From positions 54,057 to 118,056 of the forward strand of contig JAKVBH010000016.1 in the NCBI GenBank assembly GCA_022447495.1: DNA of 64,000 nucleotides. Direction: 5' to 3'. The position numbers and the translations under genes are program-made. Positions 33,443 to 41,540 of this stretch are shown here, piece after piece. The notes below the pieces were generated by a model, which did not search any database, was not told the origin of the DNA, and saw nothing but the letters and a program-made list of their open reading frames with translations. The DNA comes from Marinovum sp. Lineage in GTDB: Bacteria > Pseudomonadota > Alphaproteobacteria > Rhodobacterales > Rhodobacteraceae. Numbering within the stretch: position 1 is the first letter of the stretch; every line of letters begins with the position of its first letter.

Positions 33443-33461
33443 TATCCCCCCTAGGGGGATA
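33443..33461. promoter_or_regulatory. RcnR/CsoR-type operator
   Basis: TAT, six C, TA, five G, ATA: a near-perfect palindrome 10 bases before the rcnR start. Operators of the RcnR family are exactly such G/C tracts flanked by A/T inverted repeats. Confidence 0.75.
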
Positions 33462-33748
33462 TGTAAACGCCAAAGACGCCGCCGGACACCTGATACATCG
33501 AGCGTTGCAAAACCGTTTACTTTTAGCTGGCAATCTCCAATTTGAGAAAATCATATTGGACATGCAAAAGAGCCATTCTGTGCTAACAAGGCCGAAGTCT
33601 TCGCCACTTAGTACAATAGTGGATACGAGCCACAGCGTGCAGCAGGCGATGCTAAGAGTGATTCTCTAGGCACATGAAGGACTTAGGACGGCAGAAATCC
33701 CATTGCTGGTTCGCCGGCAAACAAGGACTTCTCAGAAGTGCGTCGCCG
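33462..33748. other. Intergenic, no gene seen
   Basis: Between the operator of rcnR and the end of the small membrane protein gene. I see no reading frame with protein character, no RNA gene and only weak hairpins. Confidence 0.5.
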
Positions 33749-34165
33749 TTAAAGTTTGGATTTTTCCAAAGACTTTACAATGCCTTTTGCGCTTAGCGGA
33801 AAGAAGAAGCGACAAGCAAGTAGTATGCCGAGTAGGTAGACGATGGCCACGCCAGCAAAGACCGGGGAGGTCAGAGCATGGCGATACATCGGATCATTGA
33901 AGCCGATTGCGAGAATTTGGACAACGCTCACAGAGATGACAACTAATGTGAAACCAAGCGCATGACGCCAGCTTTCTGCGCTAGTCGGCACGCGCGTTTT
34001 ACGTCGGCCGAAGACTTGTCCACTGACCATGGCAGCCATGAACGCCGAGATAAAACCGGAGGCCGAAACGGAAAATCCGAGAACCATTTCGATAACAGCG
34101 AATAATATAGCTATGCCTATAAATGCAGCAGTGAATATGGCGTAAAGGCGAATTGAGTCTGGCAT
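33749..34165 (-). CDS. Small four-helix membrane protein, ABZJ_00895 family-like
   Basis: A 138-residue protein with four hydrophobic segments (about 5-27, 33-50, 66-88 and 103-124), the length and topology of the ABZJ_00895 family of unknown function. It is preceded by an AT-rich stretch and has no operon partners. Base use is more AT-rich than its neighbours, which with the surrounding remnants points to a recently acquired or drifting region. Confidence 0.65.
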   Translation of the reverse strand: MPDSIRLYAIFTAAFIGIAILFAVIEMVLGFSVSASGFISAFMAAMVSGQVFGRRKTRVPTSAESWRHALGFTLVVISVSVVQILAIGFNDPMYRHALTSPVFAGVAIVYLLGILLACRFFFPLSAKGIVKSLEKSKL

Positions 34166-34570
34166 GAACCAATATTTCCCAAATAACTTTGTGTTGCGCC
34201 GAGCTCACGCATTTTCGAGGACATTTTCAACTCTGACGGTGGCGTCGGGAATAAAATAATCGATTTTGAGGGTTCCGCAATGACGCCTTTCGAGGTTTTT
34301 AAGAATTCTGGCCGATTTGGGAAGCGCTATAACGCAACTATAGATATGTTTTTGTTCGGTTGTCTTGGAATGAGCCGTCGTGCAGGCCTCGGCAGTGACC
34401 TGGCGCGAGTGTCATGCAAGAGCAAGAAGAAAGACATGATGGCACGAAACCCATGGCATATTTATATGCGTCCAATTCCTTGGCGACACTTTTGATGCAA
34501 AATTATTGGTCGAAAGTGTCACTGCGTTCAGCGGGTGGCTTTTGAATTCGATAAGTCCAGTTAAATTAAG
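34166..34570. other. AT-rich intergenic stretch with two inverted repeats
   Basis: No gene is convincing here. GCATAT-TT-ATATGC (34456-34469) is a perfect palindrome, and GACACTTT (34485-34492) is repeated inverted as AAAGTGTC (34513-34520). Composition differs from the coding regions around it. These may be operator or hairpin relics. Confidence 0.45.
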
Positions 34571-35203
34571 CTAACGTTTCCGTGCAACGATGTAACGACG
34601 AGCTTCGGTGGCTGGATAATTGGCTGTTTCGATGATTTCAAAGCCAGCGCACTCGATGGTCCGTTCGAATTCCTGCGCCGAATAGAATACCACAAAGGGC
34701 GCTTTCCCAAGCCACTGCATAATCGGCAACACCAGACACATGAATCGGTACATCAGCTGTAAGCCATTGGTTGGCTTTAAAAACGTCTTAGAAATTAGCA
34801 AGCCGCCGGGACGAAGAGACGCGTGACATGCTCGCAGCGTTGCCGGAAGATCTTCGACAAGATGAAGCACATTGTGAGCCATCACAGCATCAAACGGACC
34901 TTCGGGTAACCGATCTGCCTCGGTGCGCTGGAAACGAATATTTTTGACACCCTGCTCTTTGGCACGGATGCGCCCCACGGCAAGCATCTGCTCAGAAATG
35001 TCCGTGGCAACGATCTGCGCCACACTATCCGCCAACGCCAACGCCGTCGAACCTGTCCCGGCACCGATCTCAAGAACCAGATCGGTTTCTTTTAAAAAGC
35101 TGCGGGTTTGGTTGAGCGTGTACTCATAGCCCTCCATGTTTTTGATCGGTGACTTGGCGTATTTCGGCGCAACCCCATCCCAAAACTGTTCTTGGTTTAC
35201 CAT
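34571..35203 (-). CDS. Class I SAM-dependent methyltransferase
   Basis: A 210-residue methyltransferase of the Methyltransf_11/25 type. Motif I LVLEIGAGTGSTALAL (about 42-57), the acidic ATDIS after strand 2, and FDAVMAHNVLHL (motif IV) are clear. The C-terminal part (LPIMQWLGKAPFVVFYSAQEF) is compatible with a UbiE-like enzyme acting on a small hydrophobic substrate. ATG 35203 has AGAGGA upstream; a longer frame to 35344 lacks support. It stands alone. Confidence 0.85.
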   Translation of the reverse strand: MVNQEQFWDGVAPKYAKSPIKNMEGYEYTLNQTRSFLKETDLVLEIGAGTGSTALALADSVAQIVATDISEQMLAVGRIRAKEQGVKNIRFQRTEADRLPEGPFDAVMAHNVLHLVEDLPATLRACHASLRPGGLLISKTFLKPTNGLQLMYRFMCLVLPIMQWLGKAPFVVFYSAQEFERTIECAGFEIIETANYPATEARRYIVARKR

Positions 35204-35351
35204 GTCGGCGTCCTCTACGTTGGTGCTTTTTGTTCGGGCATCTTGCATCCCATTTTTTACAAAACTGTCGCGCGCCTGCCTCATCCGCATTTCGAGGAAA
35301 ACCAGTCGGATGTCACAAGCGCAAAGATCGATAAAAACGGTCATCGATCCA

Positions 35352-35370
35352 ATATGGTACCAGTATAGGA
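35352..35370. promoter_or_regulatory. Palindromic TGGTACCA with TATACT -10-like box
   Basis: TGGTACCA (35355-35362) is a perfect eight-base palindrome adjoining TATACT on the minus strand, about 150 bases before the methyltransferase start. It could be a promoter with an overlapping operator; no -35 box is obvious. Confidence 0.35.
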
Positions 35371-35396
35371 AAATCTATTGACCCGATATTCCCTTA

Positions 35397-35701
35397 TTAA
35401 AGTTGTGTTGTGATGGGCTGGCCCTCTTTGCGGCTGTCTGCGACTGTGACGACGGTGTCGGCGATGAGCTTGTCGGTTTTGAGGGTTTCGCGTGCGGGGT
35501 GTTGGGTCATTTGGGCCGCGCTATGTCGCATCTAAAGAGCCGCTTTTTCAGGATTTGGTTGTGTTGACCGTCATGCAGGCTTCGGCGGCTGGTTTGCTTT
35601 GTGGATGACCGCCACGGAGTGTGCGGTATCCAGTGGCGCCAGGAACGGACCATTTGAAATCGCGGCATCGGTGATGGGCGGCACGTCGCGATAATGCTGA
35701 T
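35397..35701 (-). pseudogene. Coding-like fragments of unknown origin
   Basis: On the minus strand two short frames read like real protein: one of about 45 residues ending at 35571 (RDVPPITDAAISNGPFLAPL) and one of 37 residues at 35397-35510 (TLKTDKLIADTVVTVADSRK). They are in different frames and neither has a good start. I cannot name the family. They look like leftovers of one or two decayed genes between the diflavin reductase and the methyltransferase. Confidence 0.3.
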
Positions 35702-35734
35702 CACGTGCTTGGCCAGGCAGGCTCAAACGCAAGC

Positions 35735-37330
35735 CTAGTAGACGTCTTTGAGGTATCGACCCGACCGCCGCATATCAGAGACATAGCGGACCGCGTCGGT
35801 GCGGTTGGATCGCAACCCATCGGCGATGATGTCGAGCAAGGTCTCTTCCACATCTGGCGCCATGTTTTTCGCGTCACCACAGAGATAGAAATAAGCACCG
35901 TTTTCAAGGGCTTTGAAAATCGGGCCCGCGTCTTCGAGCATCCGGTTCTGGACGTAGATTTTCTCCGACGTATCGCGCGAAAACGCCACGCGCAGGTGAT
36001 TGAGCGTGCCTGCATGCTGGAACGCTTGCAGGCGGTCTTTGTAGATGAAATCCTCTGACGCATTGCGATCGCCAAAATAGAGCCAGGTTTGCCCTGTTGC
36101 GCCCACGGCTTGGCGTTCTTCAAGGAAGCCAATGAACGGCGCGATCCCGGTGCCGGGGCCCACCATGATCAAAGGCGCGCTGCCGTCGTCGGGGATGCGG
36201 AATCGTTTGTTGGGAACCAAGAACATACCCACCTCATCCCCGGGGGACATTTGGTCGATCAACATCGTCGATGCGACGCCATTGTATGCGCGCGCGCCGT
36301 TTTCCCAACGAACGGCCGCGACAGTGAGGTCAATGCGATCCGGTGCGGTTTGGGGTGTCGAGGCGATGGAATAGGCGCGATATTGCAGCGGCTGTAACAG
36401 GCTAAAGAGCACGTCTGGGTCCACATGCAGTCGCGGATCACAATTCAGAATATCGATCACATCCTTGCCCCAACAAAACGCGTCAAGCTCTGCCTTTGAG
36501 CCGGAGTTCACGGCGGCATTGATGTCATCGATCTCGATCACGCTAGACACCGCTCTCACAAAATCGAGGTTTGGTGTCATGATCTCAAATTTGGATTTCA
36601 AAAGTGCGCCCAGAAGAAGGTCATAGCCTTCCACCGTGTCGGTCTCGGAGGCATCAAGACGGTCGAGCATTTCGTCGACCAAGGGTGCGCTGTTGTAGGG
36701 GATCACCCCGATGGCATCACCGGCCAAGTACTCGATCCCACTTCCAGAAATATCGAGCGAGATGTGGTGAATCTCTTTGGATGATCCGGGACCTGAGAGG
36801 CGTGTGTTTTCAACGATCTTGGCCTGAAACGGATCGGCACGTGTGTAGCGCTTGACCTCTGGCTCTGCGGCGTCCGCGGCCGTGGCTGCCACAGGTGTCG
36901 CGCCTTCGCGCATCGGAATGGCCTGGTCTATCCAGGCCTCGGCATCTTTTTCATAGTTGAGATCACAATCGACCCGGCGCAAGCGACGCGTGGCCCCAAG
37001 CTCTTCGAATTTCTCGTCGATGTCTTTGCCCGCTTGGCAGAACTGCTCATACGCGGAATCGCCGAGCGCCAGGACACCAAAGGTCAACCCATCAAGAATG
37101 GGTTCATTGTATTCCAATTCGTCCCAAAAGGTTTCCGCATTGAAGGGCATCTCACCTTCGCCGTAGGTGGCGATCACAACCAGGACATCGTCCATATCCT
37201 CAAGTTCTTCCATGGAAATCTCGTCAAGCTCGGTGATGCGCACATCGTGGCCGCGCGTCTGCGCCATGCGCGCAGCGCTGCGCGCGACGTTCTCGGCGGT
37301 TCCGGTGACAGAGCCAAATAGAATGTTCAT
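35735..37330 (-). CDS. Diflavin reductase (CysJ/cytochrome P450 reductase-like)
   Basis: A 531-residue protein with an N-terminal flavodoxin domain (1-145; FMN loops GSVTGTAENVA and ATYGEGEMP, LALGDSAYEQFC), a FAD domain with RAYSIAST, and a NADPH domain with VGPGTGIAPFIGF and a C-terminal DVY aromatic. This is the CysJ/CPR layout. No sulfite reductase hemoprotein gene (cysI) is adjacent, so it may serve another acceptor, for example the P450 at 21471-22706. ATG 37330 is favoured because the flavodoxin strand starts there. It is divergent from the aldehyde dehydrogenase gene. Confidence 0.9.
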   Translation of the reverse strand: MNILFGSVTGTAENVARSAARMAQTRGHDVRITELDEISMEELEDMDDVLVVIATYGEGEMPFNAETFWDELEYNEPILDGLTFGVLALGDSAYEQFCQAGKDIDEKFEELGATRRLRRVDCDLNYEKDAEAWIDQAIPMREGATPVAATAADAAEPEVKRYTRADPFQAKIVENTRLSGPGSSKEIHHISLDISGSGIEYLAGDAIGVIPYNSAPLVDEMLDRLDASETDTVEGYDLLLGALLKSKFEIMTPNLDFVRAVSSVIEIDDINAAVNSGSKAELDAFCWGKDVIDILNCDPRLHVDPDVLFSLLQPLQYRAYSIASTPQTAPDRIDLTVAAVRWENGARAYNGVASTMLIDQMSPGDEVGMFLVPNKRFRIPDDGSAPLIMVGPGTGIAPFIGFLEERQAVGATGQTWLYFGDRNASEDFIYKDRLQAFQHAGTLNHLRVAFSRDTSEKIYVQNRMLEDAGPIFKALENGAYFYLCGDAKNMAPDVEETLLDIIADGLRSNRTDAVRYVSDMRRSGRYLKDVY

Positions 37331-37426
37331 GCAAGGGTCCCTTTCCCGATGGGTCCGGTCGGGCACAACGCGTGGCGTTGGTGGCTTGATCTGGTCCAAC
37401 TGTGATGACACTTCGCCTCAGCGTAG

Positions 37427-37444
37427 TGTCAATTTTGATTGACA
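37427..37444. promoter_or_regulatory. Inverted repeat between diflavin reductase and aldehyde dehydrogenase genes
   Basis: TGTCAA, six bases, TTGACA: an exact 6+6 palindrome (7 of 8 when extended) in the 330-base divergent gap. Probably an operator controlling one or both genes. The remainder of 37331-37660 shows no gene. Confidence 0.5.
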
Positions 37445-37660
37445 GTTTGCATGCCAGATTGGTCGAGGTCAAGACTGGGGTGTGCGTTTGGCATCCGCCG
37501 CCGCCGACGACGACGCGGTGCACGGCCTATGTCCGCAAAAGGCTTTGAAATACAAAGTTTCTGTGCAACCATCTCTATCTGCCAGCAACTCAATATAGTC
37601 CGCCAGCCTCACCCGCCTCTTTCTGAAGGAGCGGGTATTGACGTTTTTTGGGAGGAAAAT

Positions 37661-39211
37661 ATGAACGTTCATACAACGACAAGTGGACCCAGCGCCGCGC
37701 TTGATGCGAGCCATCTCGGGGTCGAATTCCCATTCAAATCACGCTACGGAAATTTCATCGGGGGCCAATTTGTGGACCCTAAATCCGGCCAATGGTTTGA
37801 AAATGTGACGCCGGTAACAGGCGAAGCTTTGTGCGAAGTTGCCAGATCGGACGCGTCCGATATCGAAGCTGCGCTCGACGCGGCCCATGCGGCGGCAGCT
37901 GCGTTTGGCAAAACCTCAATCACCGAACGCTCCAATATGCTGTTCAAAATTGCTGACCGTATCGAAGAAAATTTGATGACGCTGGCGGTCGCCGAAACGC
38001 TCGACAACGGCAAGCCGATCCGCGAGTCAGTGAATGCGGATTTAGCGCTGGCCATTGATCACTTTCGCTATTTCGGCGGTGTGATCCGGGCGGACGAAGG
38101 CTCAATTGCCGAAATTGACGCCAATACCTACGCGTATCACTTCCATGAGCCCCTTGGTGTTGTCGGACAGATCATTCCCTGGAACTTCCCGATCCTTATG
38201 GCCGTTTGGAAACTCGCACCCGCGCTTGCGGCGGGCAATGCGGTGGTTCTCAAGCCGGCCGAACAAACGCCCGCGTCGATCATGGTGTTGATGGAGCTGT
38301 TGAGCGACTTGATCCCGGACGGTGTGGTCAATGTGGTCAATGGATACGGCGAAGAAGCGGGCGCTGCGCTCTCCACTTCGACGCGTATCGCCAAGCTGGC
38401 TTTCACGGGCGAGACGACGACCGGCAAAATCATCATGAAGGCGGCATCCGACAATCTCATACCGGTGACGTTGGAGCTTGGCGGTAAGTCCCCCAACATC
38501 TTTTTCGCAGATGTCATGGACGCAGACGATACGTTCTTCGACAAATGCCTCGAAGGCTTTGCGATGTTTGCATTGAACCAGGGCGAAGTCTGCACCTGCC
38601 CAAGCCGCGCATTGATCCATGAAAGCATTGCCGATGCGTTTTTGGAACGTGCGGTCGAGCGGGTCAAAAAGATCGTCCAAGGCAACCCGTTGCAGATGGA
38701 CACGATGATCGGTGGCCAGGCGTCCAACGAGCAAATGGAAAAGATCACCGGTTACCTCAAACTTGGCCGTGATGAGGGCGCGAAAGTGCTTGTTGGTGGT
38801 GAGCGTGCTGCACTGGGCGATGGTCTGGGCGACGGTTACTACGTGCAACCCACGGTGTTCCGCGGCGAGAATTCCATGCGCATCTTCCAAGAAGAGATTT
38901 TTGGCCCAGTTCTCTCGGTCACGACCTTCAAGGACGAAGCAGAGGCTGTCCAAATCGCCAATGACACGACCTATGGCTTGGGTGCCGGGGTTTGGACCCG
39001 TAACGGCAATGTGGCGTTCCGCATGGGCCGCGCCATCGAAGCGGGCCGCGTTTGGACCAATTGCTATCACCACTATCCGGCTCACGCGGCCTTTGGTGGA
39101 TACAAGAAATCCGGCATCGGGCGTGAGAACCACAAAATGATGCTCGACCACTACCGCAATACCAAGAACCTGCTCGTCAGCTACGACGAAAACCCAATGG
39201 GGTTCTTCTAA
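37661..39211 (+). CDS. Aldehyde dehydrogenase (AldB/ExaC-like)
   Basis: A 516-residue NAD-dependent aldehyde dehydrogenase. [18 protein letters not shown] and the catalytic Cys in [12 protein letters not shown] are present; the CTCPSR variant, the [17 protein letters not shown] stretch and the length are typical of the acetaldehyde/AldB/ExaC class that oxidises short-chain aldehydes from alcohol or amine metabolism. ATG 37661 follows a GGGAGGA ribosome site. It is monocistronic with a stem-loop after the stop. Confidence 0.92.
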   Translation: MNVHTTTSGPSAALDASHLGVEFPFKSRYGNFIGGQFVDPKSGQWFENVTPVTGEALCEVARSDASDIEAALDAAHAAAAAFGKTSITERSNMLFKIADRIEENLMTLAVAETLDNGKPIRESVNADLALAIDHFRYFGGVIRADEGSIAEIDANTYAYHFHEPLGVVGQIIPWNFPILMAVWKLAPALAAGNAVVLKPAEQTPASIMVLMELLSDLIPDGVVNVVNGYGEEAGAALSTSTRIAKLAFTGETTTGKIIMKAASDNLIPVTLELGGKSPNIFFADVMDADDTFFDKCLEGFAMFALNQGEVCTCPSRALIHESIADAFLERAVERVKKIVQGNPLQMDTMIGGQASNEQMEKITGYLKLGRDEGAKVLVGGERAALGDGLGDGYYVQPTVFRGENSMRIFQEEIFGPVLSVTTFKDEAEAVQIANDTTYGLGAGVWTRNGNVAFRMGRAIEAGRVWTNCYHHYPAHAAFGGYKKSGIGRENHKMMLDHYRNTKNLLVSYDENPMGFF

Positions 39212-39224
39212 GACAAACGGTGCA

Positions 39225-39245
39225 GGGCGGGCCTTTGGTCCGCCC
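39225..39245 (+). terminator. Stem-loop after aldehyde dehydrogenase gene
   Basis: GGGCGGGCC, TTT, GGTCCGCCC pair with a single G-T wobble 14 bases after the stop. There is no T-run, but it lies between convergent genes and may end transcription from both sides. Confidence 0.5.
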
Positions 39246-39279
39246 ACACCAAACCATCAGGCCAGCGAAATGGATGGCG

Positions 39280-39774
39280 CTACGCCGATTTCGACATGCG
39301 CTGCACCCGCATCATCACATCACTCACACAACGCGCATCGCGTAGGATGGTGGCGCTGTCACCCCCTTCGCACAGCATCAAAAGTTGCGCCTGAATGCTT
39401 GTTGGATCGCCATCAATCAGGGCCCGCACCAGGTTCACAAAACACGCCTCTTCAGGAGTGACGTACAGTCGCGCTTTGCGGTCTTTGCCGGGCAGAAAGA
39501 AAAAGTTGGTTGATCGCACTTTGCTCATCTCTTGTACGATCTGGCGCAGCGCGCGGGTAAGTAAATGCGCATCATCGTGCAGCATGCGCTGTTCTGCGAG
39601 ATCCAAAGCGGCGCGTTGGCACAGAGGGTGTTTGCAGCGGCCTTCGTTGAAGGTGAACCGCAACAGCGAAAGCACAAAAAAATCATGTTCGCTGAATGCG
39701 ACTTTGCTGGCATGTTGGTTGGGTTTCCCAACAACTTGGAGGATCAAAGGGCTTATGGGGGACGAATGTGTCAT
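39280..39774 (-). CDS. Conserved-looking protein of unknown function
   Basis: A 164-residue protein without signal peptide or membrane segments. I do not recognise its family. It looks like a globular helical protein, with LVVGKPNQHASK-like and FLPGKDRKARLYVTPEEACFV stretches and several cysteines and histidines in CKHPLCQRAALDLAEQ. ATG 39774 is assumed; a longer frame reaches 39855. It is convergent with the aldehyde dehydrogenase gene. Coding bias supports it being real. Confidence 0.55.
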   Translation of the reverse strand: MTHSSPISPLILQVVGKPNQHASKVAFSEHDFFVLSLLRFTFNEGRCKHPLCQRAALDLAEQRMLHDDAHLLTRALRQIVQEMSKVRSTNFFFLPGKDRKARLYVTPEEACFVNLVRALIDGDPTSIQAQLLMLCEGGDSATILRDARCVSDVMMRVQRMSKSA

Positions 39775-40042
39775 GGTGCAGGACATCCTTAGCCGGTGGA
39801 GGAGGCATGCCTGGCACAATGTCTTGCTGGGACGATATGGTCGTGCGCTGCGCACAGTCTAAAGTCAAGGGGGCGTGTCCGTCCAAGGCGCCGCTATACC
39901 GGTTTAACAGCGATCAATTGAGGCGCGTTTTCTCTGGTCTTGCATGGGTTGCCGATGTGCGGGGCGGTATGCTTCTTCTTCCGGTGAGAATGGGATATCA
40001 CTGGGATGAATTTCGCAATCCAGATTTAGGGCGCCGGGACCG

Positions 40043-40489
40043 ATGAAACTTGAATTCCACCATATCAACCTTGTTGCCGATGATGTGGCGCGGCTCCATC
40101 GCTTCTACACGGAGGTTTTGGGTTTGGACGATGTCCCACAGGATAACTTTCCTCGGACCGAAGCGGAGGATGACAAAGGGTTTTCCGGTGATATTCGCTT
40201 TGCCACCGAAGGCAGCATGCAGATGCACCTTGCGGAGCGTAACTTTGATGTGGCGTTCAACAATGCGCAGGTTATCAACCCGGTGAGCCGGGGCCATATC
40301 GCCTTTCGCACGGATGACTTGGCCGCCGTCCTCAAGGTTCTCGATGCGCACGCGATCCCATACTCGGACTACGGCACTGCCTTTGCCAAGGAATGGCATC
40401 AGGTGTTTTTCCGTGACCCCGAGGGCAATGTGATCGAAGTCCACCAACAGGTCACCCCCGAGGATGAAAGTGCCTCGTCAGACAGTTGA
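40043..40489 (+). CDS. VOC-family (glyoxalase/dioxygenase-like) protein
   Basis: A 148-residue single vicinal-oxygen-chelate protein. HHINLVADDVARLHRFY at the start, GHIAFRTDDLAAVL in the middle and FFRDPEGNVIEVHQ at the end are the repeated beta-alpha-beta-beta-beta units; H7, H95-region and E at about 135 can bind metal. It could be a lyase or isomerase of a small metabolite. It stands alone, upstream of and convergent with the Nei-type gene. Confidence 0.85.
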   Translation: MKLEFHHINLVADDVARLHRFYTEVLGLDDVPQDNFPRTEAEDDKGFSGDIRFATEGSMQMHLAERNFDVAFNNAQVINPVSRGHIAFRTDDLAAVLKVLDAHAIPYSDYGTAFAKEWHQVFFRDPEGNVIEVHQQVTPEDESASSDS

Positions 40490-40638
40490 GGTGACCTCTG
40501 TTGAGACATGCGCCTTGGGGGGGCTGCGCCATAAGGTTGAAGTTCCGTCACCTGAACGCGCGGTGCCAGGGCAGGTTTCAGGGTAATCTGCACGATTGAG
40601 GGGGTTAAATGTGCAAATAGCCCCAGTTTTTACCCCGA

Positions 40639-41430
40639 TCACGCCGCTTGGCAGGTTGCGCAGTGATAGAGTGTCCGCCCGCTCAGCGTTTCTTTGGTGA
40701 TGGCGCCATCACAGGTGGGACAGGTCTCTTTTCCGTAGATATTTGTGCGTTCTCCACCGTGCTTGCTGGCTTGGACGAGCTCGCCGTTCAGGCCGCCGGT
40801 GGTGATGATTGCGTTGCTCTCGACCCCGATTTGCAGCAGCGCACGCATGTCGTCCCAAAGGCCGCGCAGCTCCGCTTCGTCCAGATCGACACCGCGCGTC
40901 ATGGGGTTCAGCCCCCGCAGCCAGAGGATCTCAGTGCGATAGATATTGCCGATCCCGGACATGACTTTTTGGTCCATCAAGAGTCGAGCAATCGGAGCGC
41001 GGCTTTTGCGGATACGGGCAATCGCGCGATCGGGGTCTGGATTTTCTGCCAATAGATCAGGGCCATAGCGGAGACGGAAGTTCTCCATCTCGTCTGTGGG
41101 CATCAATTCGCAAGTATTGGGGCCGATGATATCGATCTTGTGGGTCGCGCCTTCCAAGCGCAGTCTGGTTACTTCGCGTGGGGGATCAACGGGCTGTGTG
41201 CCGATACTAAAATAGCCTCCGAGACCGAGATGAATGTGCAGCGTTTGGCCCATATCAAAATGATAAAGCAGATGCTTGCCGATGGCTTCTGTCCGCACGA
41301 AAACCGTCCCGTTGAGGATTGCCGCACCCGCAGAAAAGCGCCCTTGAGGAGAGCTCGCAGCGATCCTTTGGCCCCCAATGAGGGCTGCGTGATCGCGCGC
41401 GGCGCGGTGGATGGTGTGTCCCTCAGGCAT
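40639..41430 (-). CDS. nei: DNA glycosylase/AP lyase, endonuclease VIII (Nei) type
   Basis: A 263-residue Fpg/Nei repair enzyme. After Met removal the N-terminus is PEGHT, the Pro-Glu catalytic pair of Nei (Fpg has PELPE). The helix-two-turn-helix region MSGIGNIYRTEILW (about 160) and a C-terminal zinc finger with C-x2-C and C-x2-C are intact. It removes oxidised bases. It is divergent from the photolyase-like gene, 110 bases apart, a plausible DNA-repair pair. Confidence 0.92.
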   Translation of the reverse strand: MPEGHTIHRAARDHAALIGGQRIAASSPQGRFSAGAAILNGTVFVRTEAIGKHLLYHFDMGQTLHIHLGLGGYFSIGTQPVDPPREVTRLRLEGATHKIDIIGPNTCELMPTDEMENFRLRYGPDLLAENPDPDRAIARIRKSRAPIARLLMDQKVMSGIGNIYRTEILWLRGLNPMTRGVDLDEAELRGLWDDMRALLQIGVESNAIITTGGLNGELVQASKHGGERTNIYGKETCPTCDGAITKETLSGRTLYHCATCQAA

Positions 41431-41540
41431 GGTCTGAGTCTCTCCCGGTTACGACTACTGCTCTTATGCGACAAAGTAATCGACGTGCGGAGATTTCAAT
41501 TGCGAACCGCCGCCCTAGGTACCATCGGGCCACTTTTGCT

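Noticed and set aside
34280..34495. 71-codon plus-strand frame
   Set aside because: No ribosome site, odd composition, and crossed by inverted repeats; no recognisable protein.
37427..37444. FNR/Crp box reading of the TGTCAA repeat
   Set aside because: The FNR consensus is TTGAT-N4-ATCAA; here the arms face the other way with a six-base centre.
38102..39247. Minus-strand frame of 381 codons
   Set aside because: Antisense of the aldehyde dehydrogenase at 37661-39211, which has catalytic residues and a ribosome site.
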